From: Candidatus Scalindua japonica | Lineage (GTDB): Bacteria; Planctomycetota; Brocadiia; Brocadiales; Scalinduaceae | Length of the DNA stretch: 64,000 bases | Direction of reading: 5' to 3' | Assembly (NCBI RefSeq): GCF_002443295.1 | Contig: NZ_BAOS01000004.1 | Span: 248,001 to 312,000 of the forward strand | Part shown: in pieces, positions 35,639-44,771 of the stretch | Position numbering within the stretch: the first letter of the stretch is position 1 | How the letters are laid out: each line of letters begins with the position of its first letter | The notes under the pieces: model-generated | The model's input: only the letters and a program-made list of their open reading frames with translations | Told to the model about the DNA's origin: nothing | Database searches by the model: none | Position numbers and translations under genes: made by a program

Positions 35639-37587
35639 CAAAGAAGAATTTTGAAGGAGCTGATCAGGAGTCTCTGGATTTACTTAAGAAAATGGAAGAG
35701 CGTGGTATAGAAAGCTCTTATGACAGATACGACGCACAGCAGCCACAGTGTGGATATGGTAAGATTGGTCTCTGCTGCAGACACTGCCAGATGGGACCGT
35801 GCAATGTTGATCCGTTTGGCAGAGGACCGAAGCGAGGAGTTTGTGGAGCCGACGCTAACACAATAGCTGCGAGGCATTTTGTGCGTTATGTTGCCGCTGG
35901 TACTGCCGCTCATTCTGACCATGGCAGATCAGTTGCCGAACTTCTGATAGCGACTGCAAGAGGAGAAGCAAAAGGCTATCGCATAACAGACGTAAACAAG
36001 CTACATGAGGTTGCTAAGGTATTTGATGTATCTACAGAAGGCCGTAAGACAAATGAGATTGCCGAGGAGGTTGGCGAAATGGCGCTTGCAGAGTTTGGCA
36101 AGGCCTATGGCACTCAAAAGTTTGCGAATAAGGCCCCGGAAGCCAGGATAAAGTTGTGGGAAAAGCTGAACATTACACCCCGTGCGATAGACAGAGAGGT
36201 TACGGAATCGATGCATCGCACCGGCATGGGTACTGACCAGGACTATAAAAACCTTATAATGCAGGCCTGTCGTACGTCAATGGCCGATGGCTGGGGTGGC
36301 GCAATGATAGCAACAGAGCTTCAGGATATACTCTTCGGCACACCGAAACCAACACGCGGGACCGCAAATCTTAATGTGATCAAGGAAGACGAGGTAAATA
36401 TCCTTGTGCACGGGCATGAACCGCAGATGTCTGAGATGGTTGCCGTAGCAGCCAGCGATCCTGAGTTGATAAAAGAAGCAGAGGCGGTGGGAGCTAAAGG
36501 TATCAGTATTGCCGGTATATGTTGCACGGCGAATGAGATGTTGCTGAGGCATGGGATACCACTCGCGGGACATATGAAAATGCAGGAGATGGCTATTGCT
36601 ACCGGCGCTGTAGAGGTAATTGCTGTGGATATACAGTGTGTGATGCAGGGTGACGAAGAGGTAGCCAGGGCTTTTCATACGAAACTGATAACGACTTCAC
36701 CTAAGGCGAAGATAGATGGAACAGAGCATATAGAGATCAACGATGAAAATGCCTATGAAAAGGGAAAAGAAGTAGTAAGGATAGCAATTCAGAACTTCCC
36801 TAAACGAGACAAGACAAAGGTGTTTATTCCAAAGGGAAAGAAGTCTGATGTTGTAGTTGGCTTTACACATGAAACGATAAAGTATATGCTTGGAGGCAAG
36901 TTCAGAGCATCTTACAGACCACTTAATGACAACATCATGAACGGTAGGATACGTGGAGTAGTTGGTGTTGTGGGCTGTACGAGTTCGATATTGTGGCCAG
37001 ACCAACTACCATATATGGAGTTGGTAAATGATTTGATAGCGAATGACATACTTGTGGTACAGACGGGATGTGCCGCGGCGGAGTGTGCGAGGGAAGGAAT
37101 GATGGTCCCTGAGCATATGGAAGTTGCGGGTCCAGGTCTCAGAGAGGTTTGTGAGGCAGTTGGAATGCCGCCGGTATTACATGCGGGTTCTTGTGTGGAT
37201 AACAGCAGGATACTGATAGCGTGTTCTGAGATGGTAAAGGAAGGTGGCCTTGGTAATGATATAAGTGAGTTGCCGGTTGCGGGGGTATGCCTGGACTGGA
37301 TGCATGAGAAGGCATTGGCGATAGGACAATATTTTGTCACGAGCGGAGTGTATACGTTATTTGGAACCAAGTCTATGGTTGCTGGGGCTCCGGATGTTGA
37401 CAAATTTTTAAGTGAGGGACTGGAAGAGCTAGTAGGAGGTAAGTGGTCATTTACCCCTGATCTCAAGGAGATGGGGACTCTCATAAAAGATCATATAGAG
37501 AAGAAGCGTGATGCGTTGGGGATTAATGAGAAAAAGGAAAGAAAACTTTACGATATGGAAGACAGAAGAGCACTTGCGGTTGACTGA
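35635..37587 (+). CDS. acsA: Anaerobic CO dehydrogenase catalytic subunit (CooS/AcsA)
   Basis: 650 residues, the normal Ni-CODH length. N-terminal Cys cluster region for the D and B clusters: CGYGKIGLCCRHCQMGPCNV and KRGVCGADANTIAARHF. C-cluster ligand regions: HEPQMSEM (His), ICCTANEML, VGVVGCTSSI, VQTGCAAAECAREG and HAGSCVDNSRI. It interconverts CO2 and CO at a Ni-4Fe-5S centre and forms the ACS/CODH complex with AcsB. In an autotroph it supplies the carbonyl group of acetyl-CoA from CO2. Third-position G/C and codon use look slightly richer than flanking genes. Confidence 0.97.
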   Translation: MTKKNFEGADQESLDLLKKMEERGIESSYDRYDAQQPQCGYGKIGLCCRHCQMGPCNVDPFGRGPKRGVCGADANTIAARHFVRYVAAGTAAHSDHGRSVAELLIATARGEAKGYRITDVNKLHEVAKVFDVSTEGRKTNEIAEEVGEMALAEFGKAYGTQKFANKAPEARIKLWEKLNITPRAIDREVTESMHRTGMGTDQDYKNLIMQACRTSMADGWGGAMIATELQDILFGTPKPTRGTANLNVIKEDEVNILVHGHEPQMSEMVAVAASDPELIKEAEAVGAKGISIAGICCTANEMLLRHGIPLAGHMKMQEMAIATGAVEVIAVDIQCVMQGDEEVARAFHTKLITTSPKAKIDGTEHIEINDENAYEKGKEVVRIAIQNFPKRDKTKVFIPKGKKSDVVVGFTHETIKYMLGGKFRASYRPLNDNIMNGRIRGVVGVVGCTSSILWPDQLPYMELVNDLIANDILVVQTGCAAAECAREGMMVPEHMEVAGPGLREVCEAVGMPPVLHAGSCVDNSRILIACSEMVKEGGLGNDISELPVAGVCLDWMHEKALAIGQYFVTSGVYTLFGTKSMVAGAPDVDKFLSEGLEELVGGKWSFTPDLKEMGTLIKDHIEKKRDALGINEKKERKLYDMEDRRALAVD

Positions 37588-37669
37588 TATCACAAGCCGG
37601 TCGAATGCAAACCTGGCTTTGCCAATGCTCATTGTAATAAAGATTAACATTCAATAGGAGTATTTACAT

Positions 37670-39850
37670 ATGTCTAGAATAATAGCTACCGCTGCGATAA
37701 GGGGTGCTCACAGTATAGTAAAACAGGCAGAAGAAAAATTAAGAGAAGCGATAGAATCAAAGGGTAAAGACGCCAAGGTAGATTTTCCTGATACAGGTTA
37801 TTATCTGCCTATAATCTACTCTGCTACAGCCTTTGAAGTGAAAACACTCGGAGATTGTGAAGAGGCGCTTGGACACGCAAGGGCTTTACTTCCTCCAATA
37901 CCGGAGGAAAAAATATACCTTCCCTATCTTGGTTGGGCTCTTGATGCAGGCATTGCTACCCTTTTTGCAGAAGAGGTAATAGAGGCATGTAAATACCTTA
38001 TCGGCCCAAACCCTGTTGACGGCATATGGTTGGGAGCCGCTGCGGATGTTATTTTGCGTGAGAGAGGTATAGAGTTTGTTGACGGGACTGCACCGGGGTT
38101 TGCGGCTGTTGTCGGCGCAGCACCAACAAACAAAATTGCTGTTCAGATTGCAACCGAACTGCAGGAAAAGAACTTGTATGTTTTTATCTCAGGCAACACT
38201 GATGGAAAATCATTTGCTGAGCAGCTTGATGAAGAGGGAGTACAACTCGGATGGGAAACGAGGCTGGTACCTTTCGGAAAAAACATTACATCAACTATCT
38301 ATTCACTCGGGTTTGCCAACAAAGCAGCTCTATCCTTTGGAGGAATTAAACCTGCAGATTTCACAAGGAATCTGATATACAACAAAAACAGGATATTTGC
38401 TTTTGTGATGGCATTGGGAGAAGTCGATGATGAAAAGTATGCCAATGCTGCCGGTGCTATTAACTACGGCTTCCCTACGATCGCTGACACTGACATTCCT
38501 GAAATATTACCCACAGGTGTATGTACATACGAGCATGTTGTGCCACTTATAACTCATGACAAAATTGTGGAAAAATGTATTGAAGTAAGAGGCTTGAAAG
38601 TTGCTGCCGCAAAGGTTGATATTCCTGTATCATATGGCCCCGCTTTTGAGGGTGAGAGAATTAGAAAAGACGACATGCAGATTGAGGTGGGCGGACCCGG
38701 TACACCAGCATTTGAGTATGTCGTAATGAGGGATAACAATGAAATTGAAGATGGCAAGATAGAGGTAGTTGGTCCTGAAATGGACGAAATGGAAATAGGA
38801 CCAGGCAAACCGTTAGGCGTATATGTAGAAGTATCTGGCCGTAAAATGCAACCTGACTTTGAACCAATTTTTGAACGAAGAACACATCACTTTCTTGGTG
38901 AAGCACAGGGATTCTTCCATATGGGGCAGAGAGATATAATCAGACACAGGATAAGCAAGGATGCATTCAATAAAGGGTTTAGAATAAAGCACTTAGGCAA
39001 TATAATACATTCGAAATATCATGAGGAATATGGTGCCCTCTTAGACAAAGTACAAGTTACTTTGTATACAAGTAAAGAAGAAGTCGAGAAGAAATTAGAC
39101 GAAGTAAAGAGTGCGTTTACCGAGCGCGATGAAAGAGCTCTGGGGATGACAGACGCGTCGGTAAATCAATTTTACAGCTGTACTCTTTGCCAGAGTTTTG
39201 CACCAAGCCACGTTTGCATAATATCACCTGAACGTTCAGGTTTGTGCGGAGCTGTCAGCTGGCTTGATGGCAAGGCCGGGTATGAGATAACTCCTACAGG
39301 CCCGAACCAGCCCATTGAAAAAGGCAAAACTATTGATGAAAAGCTTGGACTGTGGGAAGGAACAAATGAATTCTTATTTAACGCTTCCAACAAAGAGTTT
39401 GAACAGGTAAGTATGTACAGTATGGTCACTAATCCAATGACAAGCTGCGGTTGTTTTGAATGCATCTCCGCAATGCTGCCGATGACGAATGGAATTATGA
39501 CTGTCGACAGAGACTATACAGGCATGACACCATGTGGTATGAAATTTTCTACCCTTGCGGGAACAGTAGGCGGTGGAATACAAACTCCAGGCTTTGTGGG
39601 CCATAGCAAGTTCTACATGGGTAGCAGCAAATTTATATCCGGAGATGGTGGTCTTGCCAGGCTTGTCTGGATGCCAAAACACCTTAAAGATGAACTGACT
39701 GATGCACTCACAGAAGCAGCAAATGAGGCAGGTTTGGAAGATTTCATTAATAAAATTGCAGATGAAACAATAGCCCAGACAGAGGAGGAAGTTCTAGAAC
39801 ACCTGCAAAAGGTCAAACATCCTGTTCTTGGGTTGGATCCAATGTTTTAA
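37670..39850 (+). CDS. acsB: CO-methylating acetyl-CoA synthase (ACS alpha subunit)
   Basis: 726 residues, full-length bacterial AcsB. The N-terminal domain contacts CODH (SATAFEVKTLGDCEEALGHA; IWLGAAADVILRERGIEF). The middle domain binds CoA. The C-terminal domain carries the A-cluster: CTLCQSFAPSHVC and SGLCGAVSW for the 4Fe-4S cubane and CGCFECI, whose Cys-Gly-Cys binds the distal Ni. It joins CO, a methyl group from the corrinoid protein and CoA into acetyl-CoA. An 82-bp gap separates it from acsA; AGGAG precedes the ATG. It overlaps no real gene at its end; clpP starts 23 bp later. Confidence 0.97.
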   Translation: MSRIIATAAIRGAHSIVKQAEEKLREAIESKGKDAKVDFPDTGYYLPIIYSATAFEVKTLGDCEEALGHARALLPPIPEEKIYLPYLGWALDAGIATLFAEEVIEACKYLIGPNPVDGIWLGAAADVILRERGIEFVDGTAPGFAAVVGAAPTNKIAVQIATELQEKNLYVFISGNTDGKSFAEQLDEEGVQLGWETRLVPFGKNITSTIYSLGFANKAALSFGGIKPADFTRNLIYNKNRIFAFVMALGEVDDEKYANAAGAINYGFPTIADTDIPEILPTGVCTYEHVVPLITHDKIVEKCIEVRGLKVAAAKVDIPVSYGPAFEGERIRKDDMQIEVGGPGTPAFEYVVMRDNNEIEDGKIEVVGPEMDEMEIGPGKPLGVYVEVSGRKMQPDFEPIFERRTHHFLGEAQGFFHMGQRDIIRHRISKDAFNKGFRIKHLGNIIHSKYHEEYGALLDKVQVTLYTSKEEVEKKLDEVKSAFTERDERALGMTDASVNQFYSCTLCQSFAPSHVCIISPERSGLCGAVSWLDGKAGYEITPTGPNQPIEKGKTIDEKLGLWEGTNEFLFNASNKEFEQVSMYSMVTNPMTSCGCFECISAMLPMTNGIMTVDRDYTGMTPCGMKFSTLAGTVGGGIQTPGFVGHSKFYMGSSKFISGDGGLARLVWMPKHLKDELTDALTEAANEAGLEDFINKIADETIAQTEEEVLEHLQKVKHPVLGLDPMF

Positions 39851-39872
39851 TAAAAAAAATTTAGAGAAATTT

Positions 39873-40463
39873 ATGAATAATATAAACTTACGAGAGAAAG
39901 ACGATAAAGACGATAAGAAGTCTGATCCATTTGGTGAAAAGCTTTTAAAGAGCCGGATTGTTATGATTACGGACGAAGTTAATAAGAAAATGGCTCAGAG
40001 TGTAATAGCGCAACTTCTTCTGTTGGAACAAGATGATCCGGAGAAAGAAATTAAAGTGTTCATTAATTCACCAGGTGGTGATGCGGATGCCGGATTTGCG
40101 ATATACGACATGATGAAATTTGTTAAACCTAAGATCATTAATATCTGCGCTGGCGTTGTTGCAAGTGCTGCCGCATTAATACTTCTTGGTACGGAAAAGG
40201 AAAACAGAGTCAGCCTTCCAAACTCCAGGATACTTATCCACCAACCATCTACCGGAGTACATGGCACGGCTTCAGACATCCAGATTGAAGCAAGCGAAAT
40301 TTTAAAATGCCGTGAAAAAATCAACAGAATGATAGCTGATGAAACAAGCCAGGATTTTGAAAAGGTAGAAAACGACACAAAAAGAAACTACTGGATGTCT
40401 GCTGATGAAGCGGTAAGTTATGGTTTGATCAGCAAGATAATCAAAAATAACGGCGATTTATAA
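39873..40463 (+). CDS. clpP: ClpP-family serine protease embedded in the acs operon
   Basis: I start at 39873 (MNNINLREKDDKDDKKSDPF), which removes overlap with acsB. 196 residues with ClpP motifs: LKSRIVMITDEVNKKMAQSV, IKVFINSPGGDADAGFAIYD, nucleophile Ser in NICAGVVASAAALILLG, His in SRILIHQPSTGVHGTASDIQ and Asp in KVENDTKRNYWMSADEA. The catalytic triad is therefore intact. No clpX is adjacent, so this is a paralogue placed between acsB and acsC. Its job in the operon is unknown: turnover of oxygen-damaged metalloenzymes or processing are possibilities, not shown. Confidence 0.92.
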   Translation: MNNINLREKDDKDDKKSDPFGEKLLKSRIVMITDEVNKKMAQSVIAQLLLLEQDDPEKEIKVFINSPGGDADAGFAIYDMMKFVKPKIINICAGVVASAAALILLGTEKENRVSLPNSRILIHQPSTGVHGTASDIQIEASEILKCREKINRMIADETSQDFEKVENDTKRNYWMSADEAVSYGLISKIIKNNGDL

Positions 40464-40500
40464 TATAATTTTATTAAATAACATTTAAAGGATAGGACAT

Positions 40501-41838
40501 ATGGCACTGACAGGTCTTGAGATATTTAAACTTCTCCCAAAAACAAATTGTAAAAAATGTGGAAGAGCAACATGCTTGGCGTTTGCAATGCAACTTGCGC
40601 AAAAGAAGGCCGAATTGAAAGATTGCCCTGACGTAAGCGAGGAGGCGAAAGGTATTCTTGGAGCTGCATCGGCCCCACCAATAAAACTGGTATCTATTGG
40701 AGCGGGTGATAAACAGATTAGCGTTGGCGAAGAAAACGTTCTCTTCAGACATGACGAGAAATTCTATAATCCGACCGGAGTTGCCGTAACATTAAGTGAC
40801 GATCTTGATGATGACGCATTTAGTGAAAAATTAAATAAAATTAATAATCTTAAATTTACGCGCGTTGGAACTGAGATAGAAATTGATCTTGTTGCCCTAC
40901 TTAATAATAGCGGCGATGGAACCAGGTTTGCGGAGAGAGCTAAACAAGTCAGCGAAAATACTCACTTATCCATTATCCTGGAGAGTAAGTCACCAGAAAA
41001 TATGAAATCTGCTGTAGAAACCTGTTCAGACAAGAAACCTTTAATATGTGGTGCCAATGCTGACAACTGGGAAGCCATGGCAAATATTGCTAAAGACAAA
41101 GGCTGCCCAATGACTGTGAGCGCTTCAACTTTGGAAGAATTGGCAGATCTGGCAGAAAAAATAAAAGGTATAGGAGTTACAGACATAGTTTTAAATCAGG
41201 TTTCTGAAAGTACAAAAGATATCTTACAGGGGCTCACCATAATCAGAAGAGCCGCTTTAAAGAAGGCATTTCGCCAATTGGGTTATCCGGCATTAACATA
41301 TATGCCAAGCTACGAACCGGCCCAGGAAATTGCCAGTGCTAGTGTTTTCATAGCAAAGTATGCCGGAATAGTAGTTGTTAATGCATTTGAGCCATGGCAG
41401 ATCATGCCATTATTGACAGTACGCCAGAACATTTATACCGATCCTCAAAAACCTGTACAGGTAGAGCCTAAACTTTACGAAGTTGGCCAGGTTAATGAAA
41501 ATTCACCTGTTCTCTTTACTACTAACTTCTCACTGACTTACTACACAGTTGAAGGAGAAGTTGAGGCAAGCCGTATACCGGCATATATTCTTGCTGTCGG
41601 AACTGAAGGTACATCTGTTCTCACTGCATATTCAGGTGACAAACTTAATGAAGATGTTATAGCAAAGGCTATGTCAGACGCAAACATAGAGGAGAAAGTA
41701 AAACATAAAAAACTCATAGTTCCAGGCCTTGTTGCAATATTATCGGCAAAAATCCAGGAGAAAACAAAATGGGAAGCTCTTGTTGGCCCTAAGGAAGCTT
41801 CAGGATTACCAACTTACCTTAAGAGTACCTGGAACTAG
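40501..41838 (+). CDS. acsC: Corrinoid iron-sulfur protein large subunit (CFeSP gamma)
   Basis: 445 residues. The N-terminal 4Fe-4S domain has LLPKTNCKKCGRATCLAFAM and the later ELKDCP Cys (Cx2Cx4CxnC). A TIM-barrel domain follows (LICGANADNWEAMANIAKDK), and the C-terminal B12-binding domain (PVLFTTNFSLTYYTVEGEVE; KLIVPGLVAILSAKIQEKTK). Together with AcsD it carries the methyl group on cobalt from AcsE to AcsB. AAAGGATAGG lies before the ATG. Confidence 0.97.
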   Translation: MALTGLEIFKLLPKTNCKKCGRATCLAFAMQLAQKKAELKDCPDVSEEAKGILGAASAPPIKLVSIGAGDKQISVGEENVLFRHDEKFYNPTGVAVTLSDDLDDDAFSEKLNKINNLKFTRVGTEIEIDLVALLNNSGDGTRFAERAKQVSENTHLSIILESKSPENMKSAVETCSDKKPLICGANADNWEAMANIAKDKGCPMTVSASTLEELADLAEKIKGIGVTDIVLNQVSESTKDILQGLTIIRRAALKKAFRQLGYPALTYMPSYEPAQEIASASVFIAKYAGIVVVNAFEPWQIMPLLTVRQNIYTDPQKPVQVEPKLYEVGQVNENSPVLFTTNFSLTYYTVEGEVEASRIPAYILAVGTEGTSVLTAYSGDKLNEDVIAKAMSDANIEEKVKHKKLIVPGLVAILSAKIQEKTKWEALVGPKEASGLPTYLKSTWN

Positions 41839-41857
41839 AGATATTAATTTAAGAGGC

Positions 41858-41945
41858 CTGTCCTTCGATTCCACCCAGAATGACATCTTACCAAATGTGC
41901 TGGGCACGACACACTGAACGGAGCCGAAGTGTTATCTTATCGAGA
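41858..41945. repeat. Palindromic dispersed-repeat-like element between acsC and acsV
   Basis: The 171-bp gap holds CCTTCGATTCCACCCAGAATG and, about 45 bp on, ACTGAACGGAGCCGAAGTG; the two are imperfect reverse complements. Similar 'cttcgactccactcagaatg... gaacggagtgaag' palindromes are dispersed in many bacterial genomes. It has no coding potential and interrupts an otherwise tight operon. Confidence 0.45.
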
Positions 41946-42009
41946 TATACAGATATATCCGTGATAAAACTTTTTATTATCATGCCTTGATTTCCACTTT
42001 ATAAGAGCC

Positions 42010-43947
42010 ATGTCAGAAAACAGTAATATATTTAAAGTACATTTCCTGCCTAACGATACGCATGTAGAGGTCAATGATAACTGCACTGTTCTTGACGCTG
42101 CCCATAAGGCTAATATTTACATTAACAGCATATGCGGAGGTGACGGCATATGCGGTAAGTGTAAGGTTATCCTTTCCACCGGTACCATAGACGCACCGCC
42201 TACAAAGCTTCTCAGTGGTGAAGAAACGGAAAAGAATTATATTCTTGCCTGTGAAGCAAGCGTAACAAGCGATCTACAAATCCTCGTCCCTAAAGAAACA
42301 AGACTTGAGGGGAAAAAGATCCTTTTAGACCAGAATGAACAGCATTATATGACATGGAAGGCAATACTTGAACAGGCAAGGTTCAAACATGATGCCCTGG
42401 TAAAAAAAATATGTCTAAAACTACAACCCCCAACAATGGATGACAGTGTTGCTGACCATGAACGGCTTTACCAGGCAATCATGATGGACCAGAACGTTGA
42501 ACTGAATGTTATGCAAACCGGTTATCGTATCCTGAAAAAGCTACCGGAAGTTCTCAGAGAAAATGATTGGACGGTCACTGTTACACTGGGACATCGAGGT
42601 AAAGTTTTGGAAATTATAGACGTTCAACCTGGAGACACCAGTAAAATTAACTTTGGTGTCGCAATTGATGTAGGAACAACTACGGTAGTTGCATGTCTGC
42701 TTGACCTGCAAACTTCTAAGGTTGTTGACTCAGAAGCCGTATATAATACACAGATGAAGTATGGAGAGGACTATATTCAGCGAATAATTTATGCAATACA
42801 AAATGACGCGCTTGAAGAGATGCAAAGATCTATTGTAACAGACATTAATAAACTTATTTCAACATTAGTAAAGCGAAATGATATTGAACTGGAATATATA
42901 ACATCAGTTGTATGTGCCGGAAATACAGCAATGCACCACTTCCTGTTAGGTCTTGACCCTGAACGTATCAGGAAGGAGCCTTATATACCTTCTGCCAACT
43001 TTATACCGCCTATACGGGCCATTCAGCTGGGAATTGACATCAATAGCCGTGGACTCCTCTATACCCTTCCAAGTGTCGCAGCCTACGTAGGTGCGGATAT
43101 AACTTCAGGAGCTGCCGCTATCAGGCTGGACAGAGAGGAATTGCCTACTCTCTTAATTGACATTGGGACTAATGGTGAAGTAGTACTTGGAAATAAAGAG
43201 TGGATGGTATGTTGTTCTGCTTCTGCGGGACCTGCTTTTGAAGGAAGTGGCATAAAACATGGTATGAGGGCCGCAAAAGGAGCCATAGAGATAATGCATA
43301 TCACAAAAGAGTTTGAAGTAAGCTACTCAACTATTGGAAATGTTCCTCCAAGAGGAATATGTGGATCTGGCCTGCTGGACTGTATTGCAGAAATGTTAAG
43401 AAGCGGAATTATTGACAGGTCCGGTAAGTTTCAAAAAGGGATAAAAACAGATAAGTTAAGAGAGAAAGATGATGAATACGAATTTGTATTAGTCAACAGG
43501 GATGAAACAGCCATTGATAATGATATAGTGATATCACAGGCTGATATTGCAAACCTGATTCGTTCAAAGGGTGCTATCTATGCCGCAGTATCACTATTGA
43601 TTGAGTCTATGGGTTTAACTATAGGTGATGTGCATTGTGTTTATATGGCTGGTGGGTTTGGAAATTATCTTAATGTGAGAAATGCCATAACAATTGGTAT
43701 GCTGCCGGATATGCCGGCATCACGTATAAAATTTGTCGGCAATACATCTTTAACAGGCGCGAAGATGGCACTATTGTCAGAAGACGCATTTGAAACTGTA
43801 CAGAATATTGCTTCACAGATGACATATTTCGATCTTATGGGAAATCAAAAGTATATGGAAGAATTTATGTCTGCAAATTTTCTTCCACATACCAACCTTG
43901 ACGAATTTCCTTCTGTACAGGAAGAATTAGCAGGAAATAATACATAA
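42010..43947 (+). CDS. acsV: CFeSP reductive activator (RACo / AcsV)
   Basis: 645 residues. Residues about 1-95 are a plant-type 2Fe-2S ferredoxin domain (SICGGDGICGKCKVILSTG, then ILACEA). Residues about 110-200 form a linker/middle domain. The rest is an ASKHA ATPase (VAIDVGTTTVVACLLDL, LIDIGTNGEVVLGNKEWMVC, RGICGSGLLDCIAEML, VYMAGGFGNYLNVRNAIT). This is the layout of RACo, which uses ATP to drive an electron onto inactive Co(II) of the corrinoid protein AcsCD. It also fits its place between acsC and acsD. Confidence 0.95.
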   Translation: MSENSNIFKVHFLPNDTHVEVNDNCTVLDAAHKANIYINSICGGDGICGKCKVILSTGTIDAPPTKLLSGEETEKNYILACEASVTSDLQILVPKETRLEGKKILLDQNEQHYMTWKAILEQARFKHDALVKKICLKLQPPTMDDSVADHERLYQAIMMDQNVELNVMQTGYRILKKLPEVLRENDWTVTVTLGHRGKVLEIIDVQPGDTSKINFGVAIDVGTTTVVACLLDLQTSKVVDSEAVYNTQMKYGEDYIQRIIYAIQNDALEEMQRSIVTDINKLISTLVKRNDIELEYITSVVCAGNTAMHHFLLGLDPERIRKEPYIPSANFIPPIRAIQLGIDINSRGLLYTLPSVAAYVGADITSGAAAIRLDREELPTLLIDIGTNGEVVLGNKEWMVCCSASAGPAFEGSGIKHGMRAAKGAIEIMHITKEFEVSYSTIGNVPPRGICGSGLLDCIAEMLRSGIIDRSGKFQKGIKTDKLREKDDEYEFVLVNRDETAIDNDIVISQADIANLIRSKGAIYAAVSLLIESMGLTIGDVHCVYMAGGFGNYLNVRNAITIGMLPDMPASRIKFVGNTSLTGAKMALLSEDAFETVQNIASQMTYFDLMGNQKYMEEFMSANFLPHTNLDEFPSVQEELAGNNT

Positions 43948-43971
43948 TAATATATACAAGGAATTAATAAA

Positions 43972-44745
43972 ATGTCATATACAATTGCAATGGCAGGTAA
44001 AGGCGGTACCGGAAAATCAACCACAGCAACTTTGATAATACGTTATATTACTGAGGAGCTTGGAAAAACCGTATTAGCAGTTGATGCCGATCCTAACTCA
44101 ACTTTGGGAATATCACTAGGTGTAGAAGTAAATGGTACAATTGCGGATATCCGTGATGATGTAGTTGAAAAAAGGGCTGACATACCTGCGACTATGTCAA
44201 AGGACAGATACATTGAATACAGAATAGAAGAGTGTATTATTGAAGAGAACAAATTTGATCTACTGACAATGGGAAGACCGGAAGGACCAAAATGTTACTG
44301 TTATGCCAACAATCTGCTTCGAAAATATCTTGATAAAGCCGAACAAAGTTACCCTTATATTATTATTGATACAGAGGCAGGAATGGAACATTTGTCCCGA
44401 AGGACCACGAATGATGTAGACCTGCTCATAATTGCATTTGAATCTACAATTATCGGAGTGCATACCGCTAACAGAATAACCGAATTAATTGAGAGCCTTC
44501 CAATCAAAATTAAAAAGACGGTATACGTTATGTGCAAAGTACCCGCAAAGGGAGTAAGCGAAAAAGTTGATGCTGAAGTTTCCAAATTCGGAATTGAAGT
44601 ATCGACGAAGTTACCATTTGACGAAGAAATATATGATCACATCACCTCCGGTGACTCTTTGTTGGATATAAGCCCAGAAAATGCTGTTTACAGCGAAATC
44701 AAGAATTTAATGGATAAATTCGTAACAATTACATCAGATAAATGA
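43972..44745 (+). CDS. CooC/AcsF-type nickel-insertion ATPase (copy 2)
   Basis: 257 residues. Deviant Walker A AMAGKGGTGKSTTATLIIRY, switch I VLAVDADPNSTLGISLG, Walker B YIIIDTEAGMEHLSRRTT, and a CxC pair in RPEGPKCYCYANNLLRKYL. Its sequence differs clearly from copy 1 at the operon start, so the two are old paralogues rather than recent duplicates. By analogy with Moorella AcsF versus CooC, one may serve AcsB (A-cluster) and the other AcsA (C-cluster). Which does which is not visible here. Confidence 0.88.
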   Translation: MSYTIAMAGKGGTGKSTTATLIIRYITEELGKTVLAVDADPNSTLGISLGVEVNGTIADIRDDVVEKRADIPATMSKDRYIEYRIEECIIEENKFDLLTMGRPEGPKCYCYANNLLRKYLDKAEQSYPYIIIDTEAGMEHLSRRTTNDVDLLIIAFESTIIGVHTANRITELIESLPIKIKKTVYVMCKVPAKGVSEKVDAEVSKFGIEVSTKLPFDEEIYDHITSGDSLLDISPENAVYSEIKNLMDKFVTITSDK

Positions 44746-44771
44746 TTATATTTTAGTTTGGAGATAAAATA

